Assembly (NCBI RefSeq): GCF_017603825.1
Contig: NZ_CP072014.1
Span: 744,001 to 808,000, forward strand
DNA: 64,000 bases
Direction of reading: 5' to 3'
Origin: Arthrobacter crystallopoietes
GTDB lineage: Bacteria > Actinomycetota > Actinomycetes > Actinomycetales > Micrococcaceae
In this document: positions 44,375 to 53,243 of the stretch, piece after piece
Position numbering within the stretch: the stretch's first letter is position 1
Layout of the letters: the number at the start of each line of letters is the position of its first letter
Translations under genes and position numbers: made by a program
The notes under the pieces: model-generated
What the model was told of the DNA's origin: nothing
The model's database searches: none
The model's input: the letters and a program-made list of their open reading frames with translations, nothing else

Positions 44375-44575
44375 ATTGGAAGCGCATGGCCAAACGGGTC
44401 AGGCTGGTTTGGCGTGCCTCTTGCGCTTGCCGCAGTCATTCTCGGCGGTGGATTTGCTGTCGCTATAGCTTTAGTGCGACATCAGCACGAAATGGCTCGG
44501 GCCGCCACCCGGCTCGCCTTTTATGAGGATGCATTGAACCAGCTAAGGACGTCGGAAGCGAGCCCGGCGGAATAG
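44375..44575 (+). pseudogene. Fragment of a small membrane protein
   Basis: On the plus strand the frame reads GSGWFGVPLALAAVILGGGF, then AVAIALVRHQHEM and a charged tail ending TSEASPAE at a TAG ending 44575. This is one transmembrane segment plus a short cytoplasmic tail. Upstream the frame runs into the antisense of the truncated relaxase, so the true 5' end is missing. The junction at about 44375-44400 joins two broken genes. Confidence 0.4.
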
Positions 44576-44654
44576 CAAGAGGTTGCTCGAGGAACACCAG
44601 CGGCGTGTCCACTTACTCGGCTTGCAGACAGTAGAGCGGCGGATATCCCCGCTG

Positions 44655-46070
44655 CTAGGAACCCTCGTGCGCCTCCTCGGTTGATTCTTCCTGCACTTCT
44701 TCCGTGACCACCCTAAACGTCGGCCAGCAGTTCTCGTCTACTGCGACAGCCTTCAATCCCTCAATGCTTCGAACCGATTCACTGGTCATGTGGAGTTTAT
44801 GATTGCTTGAGCCAGGGCCAATCAGCGCAAGCCGAATCGAAAGGTGACGGATAACCACTGCGAAAAATCGGCCAAGTATGCCCGTGACGGAAGGATCCGG
44901 GGTCAGCGAGGGTTGGAAGTGCTTGCTCTTGTTGTAGTTCTTGGCGATTGCTTTTGCCAAGACCACAGGGTCAAAGGGACAATTACTCAAATCCAGCTCG
45001 GAATGAACGATGCACCTGAGCACCCAGGTGGAATGACTTCCCTTTTTACGGCTATAGGTTTCTTCTACGCGTTCAACTTCTCCGAGTTCCTTGCCAAGGC
45101 TCTCGGCGACAATGCCCATATAAATAACGCGATCCACTGAAGAAAATCGTTCCCTACGCAGCAGATCTGCGGCAGGAAGGATGGCGTCGTAATGATGAGA
45201 TTGGCTGGTTAGCCATCTACTTAGCTGGTCCTGATCCACATGATCGACAGAAGATATGTGGTTATTCCTATATCCATTGTCTGACGAAGCGGGTTCTGTC
45301 TCCGAGAAGGTGGAGAAATGGACCAGCCTCGAGGCGCTATCTTCCCTGCGCAATCGAGCGAAATGATCTTCAAAGGCTGCTTTCTCACCACTGCTAAGGA
45401 TGAGAAGAGCTCTAAGCTGACGGTGGATCGCCAAGTGCCTGTCAACGGGGGCTGGCGTCTCAGAGACGGTCTTAATCTCACCAAAAACAGTGAATCCAGA
45501 AGTTCGGCTGCCCATCCTCGCTGACCATGAATTGGTGAGTTCGACTTGGAGATCACCTAGGTCCAAGGTGACGGGGTCAATTTCGATAGATGCGAATGAG
45601 GTGTCGTTATAGCCGGATACTTTGTTCTTTCAAATGGTGCGACTGATGGGGCTTTTCTCGAGCCATGCACTCAACGCGGGGATTCGCGAATGCACCGCGG
45701 ATAGGCGAAGCGCTTCACTGTTTTCAGAGGCATACGAACCGTAAAGCATCGCCCTCGGCCGAAGGGTAAATTCAGTGACTCCAAAGAAGTTGTGCCGCTT
45801 TTGGATGACGACACATTCATGGAAAGTTGCGGTGCCGTCGACGCTGGAGAAAACGAGAGTATTAGGTATGGCCTTGCCCTCGGACCACAATTCAAGGTGG
45901 TCATATGTAGCATCTAGGCTCGAAGAGGCGACCCCGGGATACGAAATTTTGAGCAATGGACCGTAGTCCTGGTCCATCAAGAACGTCGCGAAAATCTGCG
46001 CGGTATCTTGCCCATCGAACACAAGTCCAGTAGAAGATTCACCAGCGTTCAGATCCACCAATTTTCGCAT
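44655..46070 (-). pseudogene. ApeA-like (HEPN anti-phage family) protein split by an in-frame TGA
   Basis: Two open frames (45630-46070 and 44655-45566) are in the same reading frame, separated only by TGA at 45630-45632; read through, they give one protein of about 471 residues. The first part has a beta-rich pattern ending VTEFTLRPRAMLYGSYASEN and AWLEKS, like the ApeA N-terminal domain. The second continues with VELTNSWSARM and a helical C-terminal half (ERFSSVDRVIYMGIVAESLG) in the HEPN position. I do not see a clear HEPN RxxxxH motif. Length and order fit the ApeA abortive-infection family, but the match is by eye. Either a decayed defence gene or a sequencing error at one base. Confidence 0.5.
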
Positions 46071-46293
46071 GTGTCGATCCTAGATGTGGAGGTTGTTGCT
46101 CTGCCATGATCTCGTCAAAGCCAGCATATGCCGTTGTTGCGAACATCGTCGATAAGACAGATAGATGAGACATTCGAGCTCGCCTAACCCCCGCGCAGCA
46201 TTCCTGTGGCCCCCGCAGCGCATCTTGTAGTGGCAATCGATCGGGACTGCCCCGGGTTTCGTTGACTCTCGGGGTTGATGGTTTTCAGGCGGC

Positions 46294-46404
46294 TTAAAGG
46301 CCGGTTTCGATTGTCTCAAACTCGATCGGCGTCAGCCTGCCAAGGGCACGCTGGCGGCGCCGGCGGTGGTAGGTCTTCTCGATCCAGGTCACGATGGCCG
46401 CTGC
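46294..46404 (-). pseudogene. IS3-family transposase C-terminal remnant
   Basis: The minus-strand frame reads AIVTWIEKTYHRRRRQRALG and then RLTPIEFETIETGL before a stop at 46294. This is the conserved end of an IS3-type integrase domain (ALG-LTP-EFE). Nothing upstream continues the transposase. It marks the right edge of the mobilization/defence segment and overlaps the 5' end of the following HTH gene. Confidence 0.75.
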
Positions 46405-46771
46405 CGGGAACTTGTCCGCATTGCTTCACGCCGCCAACACAGTGAACTGGCCGGGCCGCCGCATCGCCCAGGAAGCGCACAAGCACGGTGTTCCCGTCGC
46501 CTACACGTCGATCGCCAAGTACCTGCGCAGCGTTCCGCAGACGCCATCCGAATCGGTGCTGGAAGCATTTTCCGTCGCCCTGAAGATCCCTATGGTCCAG
46601 CTGCTGGAAGCGGCCGGCATTCCTCCAGGTGAACTGGAGCCGTTTGTGCTTCCGGAGCGGGCCAACCGGCTGACCGTGCGTCAGCGCGAGGTCATCCTGC
46701 ACATGGTGAGGGTCCTGCTCAACGAAGACGACGAGCCTGCTTCAGGTGCGACCTCCGAACGCAGCCGTTGA
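46394..46771 (+). CDS. HTH transcriptional regulator with disrupted 5' end
   Basis: 125-residue ORF. It contains a lambda-repressor-like HTH: RRIAQEAHKHGVPVAYTSIAKYL then SESVLEAFSVALKIPMVQLLEAAGI, with a helical tail (RQREVILHMVRVLLNED). Its first codons lie inside the antisense of a transposase remnant and there is no ribosome-binding site before ATG 46394. The original start was probably replaced when the insertion sequence entered or deleted. Residue 8 onward reads like a natural N-terminus. The regulator may be non-functional. Confidence 0.55.
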   Translation: MAAAGNLSALLHAANTVNWPGRRIAQEAHKHGVPVAYTSIAKYLRSVPQTPSESVLEAFSVALKIPMVQLLEAAGIPPGELEPFVLPERANRLTVRQREVILHMVRVLLNEDDEPASGATSERSR

Positions 46772-46840
46772 TGAGCTCATCCAAAATCTGGTGGTGCGGC
46801 ACTTCTTCTACTATTCGAGGTCGTCAGTAGATGCTTGCGA

Positions 46841-47062
46841 TTAATGCGGACCCTGCTTACACACCGAACACACGCCTGGTGTCACTAGCCCCTCTGCATA
46901 GGCATGCGGAAATAAGGGCGCGTGCCCCCAGGCGTCATTCTTGCAGGCTTCGCCGCTCGTACAGCGGCCGCAACATGTGTGGCCGACCTCGTTACTGAGG
47001 TCGTTGTAGCCGTGCTTTAGGCAGCCGTTGTGTTGGCAGGTCCAAGATCCAATAAGTGTCAT
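46841..47062 (-). CDS. Small Cys/His-rich protein, probably zinc-binding
   Basis: 73-residue protein starting MTLIGSWTCQHNGCLKHGYN at ATG 47062, with GGAG 9 nt upstream. It has nine cysteines: Cys9 and Cys14 with His17, a central HTCCGRCTSGEAC cluster and a C-terminal CSVC pair. The spacing suggests one or two structural zinc sites. I recognise no family. It lies just outside the transposase-bounded segment; small proteins of this kind are common on plasmids and phages. Confidence 0.55.
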   Translation of the reverse strand: MTLIGSWTCQHNGCLKHGYNDLSNEVGHTCCGRCTSGEACKNDAWGHAPLFPHAYAEGLVTPGVCSVCKQGPH

Positions 47063-47280
47063 CGTGGAAGTCTCCGGTGGGTGCGGGTCGGTCCATCCAA
47101 GTATCCATGCTGGCTCACGCCGCTAGCTTCAGCCCTTCACGAGCTGGACTGGTCGCGCATGAGGCTACAGCGGCCATCTGAGGAATGCAGCCGGCCTACC
47201 CAGAAGTCCGGCGCTACAATTCTCGACAGCGATCCGAAGCTTTTTTGGCCTGTAAGGGTAAACCTTTCAGTTGGGGAAAC

Positions 47281-49146
47281 TTGAATATCACTTTCGCACT
47301 GCCGCGCGCGCGGCAGTCTCTCTACGCAATGCTTGTCGCGGCCGTCCTTGCTGTCGGACCGCTGGCCGGTGCAATTCCCGCACAGGCAGCCGATGCATTC
47401 CTGCAGGGGCGGGTTGTGGATGGATCGGGCAAGCCACTTCAGGGCATCCAGGTCTCTGCATTCAGTGGCGCCGATGCTGGAGCCACGGGCGTGCCTGCCG
47501 ATACGACCGGAACCACCAACACGCTCGGCCAATACAGCCTCGCCCTGTCCAGCGACCGCTCCTACCGGCTCCGGTACAGCGACACGCAGACCCGTCTCGA
47601 CGGTCCCTACATCACCGAGTGGCACCGGAATGCAGCTGGGCCCGAAACAGCCGGTCCGGTGACCGTCGCTTCGCCTGGCATTACACTGCCGGACACGTCC
47701 TTGGCTGCACCTGTCCTCGAGCAGTTCACAGATGCCCCCGTGCCAGTCCTTAGCGGTACAAGCGCTCCCGGCACAGTTCTCACCGTGGACCCCGGCACCT
47801 GGAGCCCGGAACCGGTCCTGACCTACGCCTGGTACCGGAACGGAGCCTATATTGGCAGCGGAACCAGCCTGACCGTAAGCCCGTCTTACGGTGGCGGGAA
47901 CCTAACCGTAAGGGTCACGGCCAAGAAGTCGGGGTATGCCACCACCACCCGCGAATCCGCACCGGTGTCCGTTCCGTTGTCCGAGTGGGCCCCGCCCACT
48001 CCCACAATCACCGGTGTACCCCAAGGCGGCTCTCTACTCCAAGTCGAAACGGGTTACGTTCCGGGTGGGATCTATGAGTTCCAGTGGTTTGGGGACGGAT
48101 CCCCAATCACACCGCGCAGCTCCAACTACCGCCACTACACCCCTCAGACTGCAGATGCCGGTAAGCGCCTGTCTGTTCAGGTAACCTACACGATTCCTGG
48201 CTTTCACCCGGTCACACGCAACTCCGCGCCCACCCACCCCATCGTGCTCAGAACCTTTGAGCCGGGAAGCCCGACGATCAGCGGAACCGCGAAGGTCGGA
48301 GAAACGCTGACGATGGATCCGGGTATCTGGAAGCCGGCACTGGTTCAGAATCACTACAAGGTCGAATGGGTGCGCGACGGTGCCGTAGTTGACATGCAAT
48401 GGATGGACTCCTGGTATTTCCACACCGCCGCTGGCAAGTACACCTTGACCGCTGCCGATCTGGGCAAGACGATCAGCGTCAAAGTGACAGCCAGGGGAAC
48501 CGGCTACGAAACCGCCTCCGCGACATCGGCCCCGACCACTCCGATCGCCGTCGGCACAATCAAAGCCCCGAGCTTTAGTATCGAGGTCGCCTCCAGCCGT
48601 ATCGGTACTTCATGGTATGCACGGACACCCTCGACGTGGACGTCAGGAACGACCCGTAAATATCAGTGGTACAGGGACGGCAAGGCCGTTACCGGGGCAA
48701 CGAAGTGGACCTACAATCCAACGATCAACGACTTGGGGACGCACACCTACACGGTCCGAGTCACCGCTTCAAAGCCCGGCTACGCGACTGTCACTACTAC
48801 TACGGCTCCCTCCTCCGTGACCGTCACCAAGGGCGTCTTCTCCATCGTCGATCCGATGCCCGCCCCGGCTGGCACGAAGAAGGCTGGTTACACCCTTACT
48901 GCCCCATACAGCAACGTCTCGTGGTCATCGTTGTCTGTACCCGACCCGGATATGTCTCCCACCATCCGGTATCAGTGGTACCGCGGCAGCACCGCCATCA
49001 ATGGCGCAACAGGGAGGACGTACAAGCTGGCCGGCCTGGACTCGGGCAAGACGATCAAAGTGCGTCTGGCATCCAGCCTCCCCGTCGGTACAACACTGCG
49101 TATGGCCACTCGAAAGCCACCACGGTCATTGCCAAGGGCACTCTAA
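47281..49146 (+). CDS. Secreted protein with tandem Ig-like repeats (frameshifted near the 3' end)
   Basis: Exported protein. I chose TTG 47281 (MNITFALPRARQSL), with GGGGA upstream; the frame is open from 47185. A signal peptide ends at about IPAQAAD. A carboxypeptidase-regulatory-like domain (LQGRVVDGSGKPLQGIQVSA) is followed by five Ig-like repeats of 85-95 residues with the pattern ISGTxKVGxTLT, YQWYRxGxAIxGATxxTY, GKTIxVxVTxxxxGY. The sixth repeat continues out of frame at about 49092-49403: one missing base near GTCGGT/ACAAC shifts the frame and yields a premature stop at 49146. Repeats of this type are common in surface or secreted actinobacterial proteins. Confidence 0.75.
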   Translation: MNITFALPRARQSLYAMLVAAVLAVGPLAGAIPAQAADAFLQGRVVDGSGKPLQGIQVSAFSGADAGATGVPADTTGTTNTLGQYSLALSSDRSYRLRYSDTQTRLDGPYITEWHRNAAGPETAGPVTVASPGITLPDTSLAAPVLEQFTDAPVPVLSGTSAPGTVLTVDPGTWSPEPVLTYAWYRNGAYIGSGTSLTVSPSYGGGNLTVRVTAKKSGYATTTRESAPVSVPLSEWAPPTPTITGVPQGGSLLQVETGYVPGGIYEFQWFGDGSPITPRSSNYRHYTPQTADAGKRLSVQVTYTIPGFHPVTRNSAPTHPIVLRTFEPGSPTISGTAKVGETLTMDPGIWKPALVQNHYKVEWVRDGAVVDMQWMDSWYFHTAAGKYTLTAADLGKTISVKVTARGTGYETASATSAPTTPIAVGTIKAPSFSIEVASSRIGTSWYARTPSTWTSGTTRKYQWYRDGKAVTGATKWTYNPTINDLGTHTYTVRVTASKPGYATVTTTTAPSSVTVTKGVFSIVDPMPAPAGTKKAGYTLTAPYSNVSWSSLSVPDPDMSPTIRYQWYRGSTAINGATGRTYKLAGLDSGKTIKVRLASSLPVGTTLRMATRKPPRSLPRAL

Positions 49147-49403
49147 AGGCGTCCACCCCGACGATCTCCGGCACGAAGAAGGTCGGCTACCGTCTAGCGG
49201 CCAACCCGCGAACCTGGACGGCCAGCACAAAGTTCACCTACCAGTGGTACCGCTCTGGCAAGGCCATCAAGGGCGCCACCGGCCGCACCTACAAGCTCGT
49301 CACCGCGGATCGTTACGACACGATCAAGGTGAAGGTCACCGGTTACCAGACCGGTTACAACACCGTGGCGAAAACATCGACTGCAACCTCGAAGGTTTGG
49401 TAG
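49092..49403 (+). pseudogene. Out-of-frame sixth Ig-like repeat of the preceding gene
   Basis: In the frame one base off, the sequence continues YNTAYGHSKATTVIAKGTLK, then a full repeat STPTISGTKKVGYRLAANPR and FTYQWYRSGKAIKGATGRTY, ending in TSKVW at TAG 49403. It is clearly the natural C-terminus of the gene beginning at 47281. Restoring one T after GTCGGT would rejoin it. Confidence 0.8.
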
Positions 49404-49948
49404 CCGGTTCCTTGGACATTTTCCTAGTGTGGCATGTCTCCGACACGCCCGGTTTGCGGACCGCTCCCCTACCCGCCACAGCAGCGAGGACGGGGAGTCG
49501 GTCCGGGACGAGGAAGAAAGCGACGGCCTGAATATCCTCGGTGTCTACGCCACCAGTTTAGAAACCGAGGCGCGGAGGAACGAGCCCGAACCCAACTGAT
49601 CATCACCCAACTGTATTGATCAGAAAGGCGGCCGGCGCAGTACCATCGATCGGATCCTGCGCCACCTGAGCCCGGCTCCTTCAAACTCTTCGTCGTCCAT
49701 TTCCCGCCTCGCGTTCGCGAATCCGCTCGTTCGCCGCTTGCAGCTCTCCTCGACGACTCCTTCGTCAGAGATTCTGGCGATGCCGTACTTGAAGAAGTCG
49801 GCAGACGAATGGATGAAGGCTGGAGAGGCGACCCCGACTAGGAGGGGAGATCTGGGTGCGTATCTCTTGAAGGGCTTGTCGGTGCATGGATAGCACGTCA
49901 ACGGGTGGCTAGACTGTGGTGAATCGTTACTCATGTTGGGGGAATTTC
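49404..49948. other. Gap between the two Ig-repeat protein genes
   Basis: 545 bp. There is no gene I can support. On the plus strand a stretch at about 49670-49840 reads protein-like (FKLFVVHFPP, DDSFVRDSGDAVLEEVGRRM), and the minus strand has an ORF over 49620-49994, but neither has a recognisable family or a ribosome-binding site. It may hold a decayed gene. TAGACT at 49910-49915 is a possible -10 for the next gene. Confidence 0.4.
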
Positions 49949-51829
49949 GTGAGCCGTGTTTTTCGGGCAGCCATCTCTGCCGGCCTTGCCGCAAGTGTCG
50001 CCTTCTCGGGCGTGGTGGTGGCCTCTCCGGCCGTTGCCGCCTCGACGTATCCCTGCGGATCTGAATCTTCGTCCGCTGTCGGCACCCTTGTGTCCCTGGC
50101 GCTGCCTGCCACCGCCACCGCTGGCAACGAGTTGCGGATGCCAGTGAAGATCAACTGCGAAGGGGATCGTCAGGCAGTGCTGGCGCGTATGCAGCTCGTG
50201 TTCGAAAACGACCAGGGCATCACCACGACCATCAGCGTGGACGAAGCCGGGATCGAAGCAGGGCCGGCCGAGGGCTTCGTCCAGGCATATACGGTAACTG
50301 TTCCTACGGCGGGCGGCGCCCTGCCGGAAGGGCTGCAGCGGCTCGTCCGTGCGACCCCGATCATGGAGGCCGTCCCGCAGTTCCCCTCCGGCTCACAACA
50401 GCCGCGCTACTCGCGTGCTTACGTCCACCCCTACCTGTCGCTGCACCGGCCCGTCGACTGGGAAGTGCGGGTGGGACATCCGACCCATGCGGCTCCGACT
50501 CCGGAGGTTCCCTGGGCATTCACGGCAGGTGTCCCGGCAGAGGTGCGCTTTCCGGCATGGGGTCGAGGAGCTGTCCTCAGCTACCGTTGGTTGCTGGAGG
50601 ACGGAACCGTAGTCTCCGACCGTAAAGAATACGTCCCGGCGGTGGGAAGCCTGGCGCGCCTCGTTGTCACTGGGTCCTGGCCGGACGGAACAGTGCACGA
50701 GCGTTCCTCGAGGCTCGTCCGTACCGTGGACGCCGGCGGAGGGTTCAACGACGTCACCGTCACCGGCCCGGCAGTGCCCTACAGTGAGCAGGCCGTCCGG
50801 GCCACAAGGACCGCACCCGTCCAGTCCTCCAGGTCCGGCTGGTACCGGCTAAGGTCCGACGGAGCTTTTTCGACGACTCGTGAAGCCGCAGCCGAGTCCT
50901 GGTACCCGAAGCCGACGGATGTGGGGCAGCGTTTCCAATTCATTGAAAACGGCCTCCGCCAGTACGGCACCTCGCCGATTGTCACCGTCGGCCCCGCCCC
51001 GTTGCCCGCCGATCGGCGCAGCGGTTACGTCCACGGCGACACACTGGTGAACACGGTGGCAGAACTGTTGCCGCGGCTCCAACCCGGCTACCGGATGACC
51101 GCCCATAACCCCTGGCCCGTCGGCCAGACGGTCACCTACACGTGGCTGCGCGACGGCAAAGCCATTCCCGGGGCGACGACGCCCACTCATCAGCTGGCGG
51201 TCGCCGACGCCGGCACCACGATCCAGCCGGTCGTCCGCACGTCCAGCCCCGGCTACGTAACCAACGAGGCCAAAGCCAAGGCAGTGAAGATCCCGCTGGT
51301 GAAACTGCAGTCGGCCAAGCCCCTCGTCCACGAGCCTGCGCGGGTGGGCGTGACCCTGCGGGCGAGGACGCCCGGGTGGACCGCCGGTACGAGATTCAGC
51401 TACCAATGGCTCCGGGATGGTCGGGCCATACCGGGGGCGACCCGTTCAAGCTATGCGGCCACTGCTGCCGACCGGAACCACGTCGTGCAGGTCCGTGTCA
51501 CCGGCACCCAGCCCAAATACACGACGGCCACTCAAATCAGCGCCCACAACCTGATCAATTACGGTGTCCTGGCCGCTCCCACACCCCGCATCACGGGCAC
51601 GGCGCAAGCCGGACGAACGCTCACAGCACAGGCCGGAACTTGGACTTCCGGAACCAAGCTCCAGTACCAGTGGTACCGAAACGGCAAAGTGATCAAGGGC
51701 GCTACGAGGACTACCTACCGGCTGGCCGCTGCCGACAAAGGGCAATCCGTCAAAGTCCGGGTCCGCGGAATCAAGGCCGGATTCACCGGACAAGACCGGT
51801 TCTCCGCCGCTAAGCGCATCGCCCGCTGA
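49949..51829 (+). CDS. Secreted protein with C-terminal Ig-like repeats
   Basis: 626-residue exported protein. GTG 49949 (VSRVFRAAISAGLAASVAFS) follows GGGGGA with good spacing; an upstream GTG at 49916 has none. The signal peptide ends at about SPAVAAS. An N-terminal region of about 300 residues with no family I know (beta-rich; YPCGSESSSAVGTLVSL, RQAVLARMQLVF) is followed by at least three Ig-like repeats related to those of the upstream protein (TYTWLRDGKAIPGATTPTH, FSYQWLRDGRAIPGATRSSY, LQYQWYRNGKVIKGATRTTY). The two genes probably arose from a shared repeat module. Confidence 0.82.
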   Translation: MSRVFRAAISAGLAASVAFSGVVVASPAVAASTYPCGSESSSAVGTLVSLALPATATAGNELRMPVKINCEGDRQAVLARMQLVFENDQGITTTISVDEAGIEAGPAEGFVQAYTVTVPTAGGALPEGLQRLVRATPIMEAVPQFPSGSQQPRYSRAYVHPYLSLHRPVDWEVRVGHPTHAAPTPEVPWAFTAGVPAEVRFPAWGRGAVLSYRWLLEDGTVVSDRKEYVPAVGSLARLVVTGSWPDGTVHERSSRLVRTVDAGGGFNDVTVTGPAVPYSEQAVRATRTAPVQSSRSGWYRLRSDGAFSTTREAAAESWYPKPTDVGQRFQFIENGLRQYGTSPIVTVGPAPLPADRRSGYVHGDTLVNTVAELLPRLQPGYRMTAHNPWPVGQTVTYTWLRDGKAIPGATTPTHQLAVADAGTTIQPVVRTSSPGYVTNEAKAKAVKIPLVKLQSAKPLVHEPARVGVTLRARTPGWTAGTRFSYQWLRDGRAIPGATRSSYAATAADRNHVVQVRVTGTQPKYTTATQISAHNLINYGVLAAPTPRITGTAQAGRTLTAQAGTWTSGTKLQYQWYRNGKVIKGATRTTYRLAAADKGQSVKVRVRGIKAGFTGQDRFSAAKRIAR

Positions 51830-52331
51830 TCCCTGGCAGGAGCTGGCCGCACACTGAAAACGGGATGAATACTTCTTCAAAACCAGCAGGGGCCGCGAGC
51901 CCGCCAAAGCGTCCAGTTGAAGTACACCTCAACCTGACGTCAGGTGAGCGGCCGGAACCCCGTCAGGATAGACTCCCATTTCCCCAATTTCTGACGTTCT
52001 GCGACTCGGGTCTTAGAGTTCACTCTGACAGGACGCGAACTTCCGTTTGCCGGCCTTCGACAGCGGTTTGGCCTCAGCACTGATCTCCATGGCACCTTCG
52101 ACATATTCACGGTTATCAGCGATGAAGAACCGCGGTTTCCAGGGCACACAGGACCAAGCACCAGGAGACGTGGAGGGCCGGATGAATTACTCGCGTCGGT
52201 ATGGAATTCCTAGCGAATCCGCATATCCGGTTTCATATCGGACGGTTACCTCATCGACGTCGGGGCCATCACCGTCCGGCATGGTTAATGCCCTTCGTCC
52301 GGCGCTGACCGTACACGCCGACATTGCTAAA
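51830..52331. other. Gene-free gap
   Basis: 502 bp between a plus-strand and a minus-strand gene. No ORF with a start signal. A minus-strand open stretch near 52020-52150 (PRFFIADNREYVEGAMEISA) reads like coding sequence but is short and unassigned. No strong terminator hairpin seen. Confidence 0.4.
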
Positions 52332-53243
52332 TCAGAATGTCGCTGGCGTGTTCACCCAGATGAGGTGGGCAGGTACCGTTCCCGGGTTGTGAAAACTGTG
52401 CGGCCGCGTGCTCGGGAATGTCGCGGAGTCCCCCGGTCCAAGGTGGTGCACCTCGATCGTGTCGAGAACGAGATTGATTTCCCCGGTCATGACCACTAGG
52501 AAATCTTCTCCCGTGTGAGTGATCGCTTCACGTATTCCGCATCCGGGTTGGACCACGATCGACTGCGGCTGCAGGGCGGTCGCAGATCGGTACAGCAACT
52601 CGATGGTGACGCCCTCGTCGTTTAGCGGTAATGATGGACGTTCCGCGGCCCGGACGACTGTCCCGCTTTCCGGTGGCGCGGTGCCGAGAAGTTCCGGAAC
52701 CGTTGTTCCGAGCGCATGGGCGATTTTCGAGATCCGACCGGTGTTCGGTTTGTTCAGTCCGCGCTCGAATGCTCCCAGAGCTGAAGGACTGATTCCACTC
52801 AATTTGGCAAGGTCGCGAAGGCTCATGCCCTGCTGGAGGCGCAAGGCCTTCGCCCGGGCGCCGACCGGATCGGCGGGAGCCGGAGACGGTTCCATGGAGC
52901 TTGGCGGTACGACCTCTTCGCTGAGTGCCTCTCGCACGCCGGTGAGGGTCATAGCCTTGGTGTCGAGAAGGTCCCGGATCGTCTGAAGGCGCTCGAGATC
53001 CCGCGGCGAGTATCGCCGCTGGCCACTGTCTGTGCGCAAAGGGTTAATGAGCCGCTCGTGTTCCCACAAGCGGATGCGTGCCGTCGGCACCCCGAGGATG
53101 CTTGCGACATGCCCGATCTTGAGAATGGGCGCTTCAGCGGCCTGTTCTTCATTCCCGGCCTGCTCCTGGCCGATGCCGGTCGTGATGGTTCTCTCCTCCT
53201 GCCCCGCTGCCAGAAAAGTTCTCCTGAAAGATGAGTGTTTCAA
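52332..53243 (-). CDS. MerR-XRE-cupin fusion transcriptional regulator
   Basis: About 303 residues with three modules: a MerR-type HTH (about 40-108; LKIGHVASILGVPTARIRLWEHERLI), an XRE/lambda-repressor HTH (about 128-187; RLQQGMSLRDLAKLSGISPSALGAFERG) and a C-terminal cupin (about 205-300; VVQPGCGIREAITHTGEDFLVVMTGEI in parts). XRE-cupin proteins such as PuuR are common; the extra MerR domain is not. The start is uncertain: the strong site GGAGGAG precedes an ATC codon at 53184-53186 with no ATG/GTG nearby, so I give TTG 53243. It lies upstream of, and in the same orientation as, no catabolic gene, but faces the cluster at 53.9-61.5 kb. Confidence 0.78.
   Translation of the reverse strand: MKHSSFRRTFLAAGQEERTITTGIGQEQAGNEEQAAEAPILKIGHVASILGVPTARIRLWEHERLINPLRTDSGQRRYSPRDLERLQTIRDLLDTKAMTLTGVREALSEEVVPPSSMEPSPAPADPVGARAKALRLQQGMSLRDLAKLSGISPSALGAFERGLNKPNTGRISKIAHALGTTVPELLGTAPPESGTVVRAAERPSLPLNDEGVTIELLYRSATALQPQSIVVQPGCGIREAITHTGEDFLVVMTGEINLVLDTIEVHHLGPGDSATFPSTRPHSFHNPGTVPAHLIWVNTPATF

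Noticed and set aside
49620-49994. 124-codon minus-strand ORF
   Set aside because: Its 5' end overlaps the signal-peptide region of the next gene, with no start signal; kept only as a note in the gap entry.
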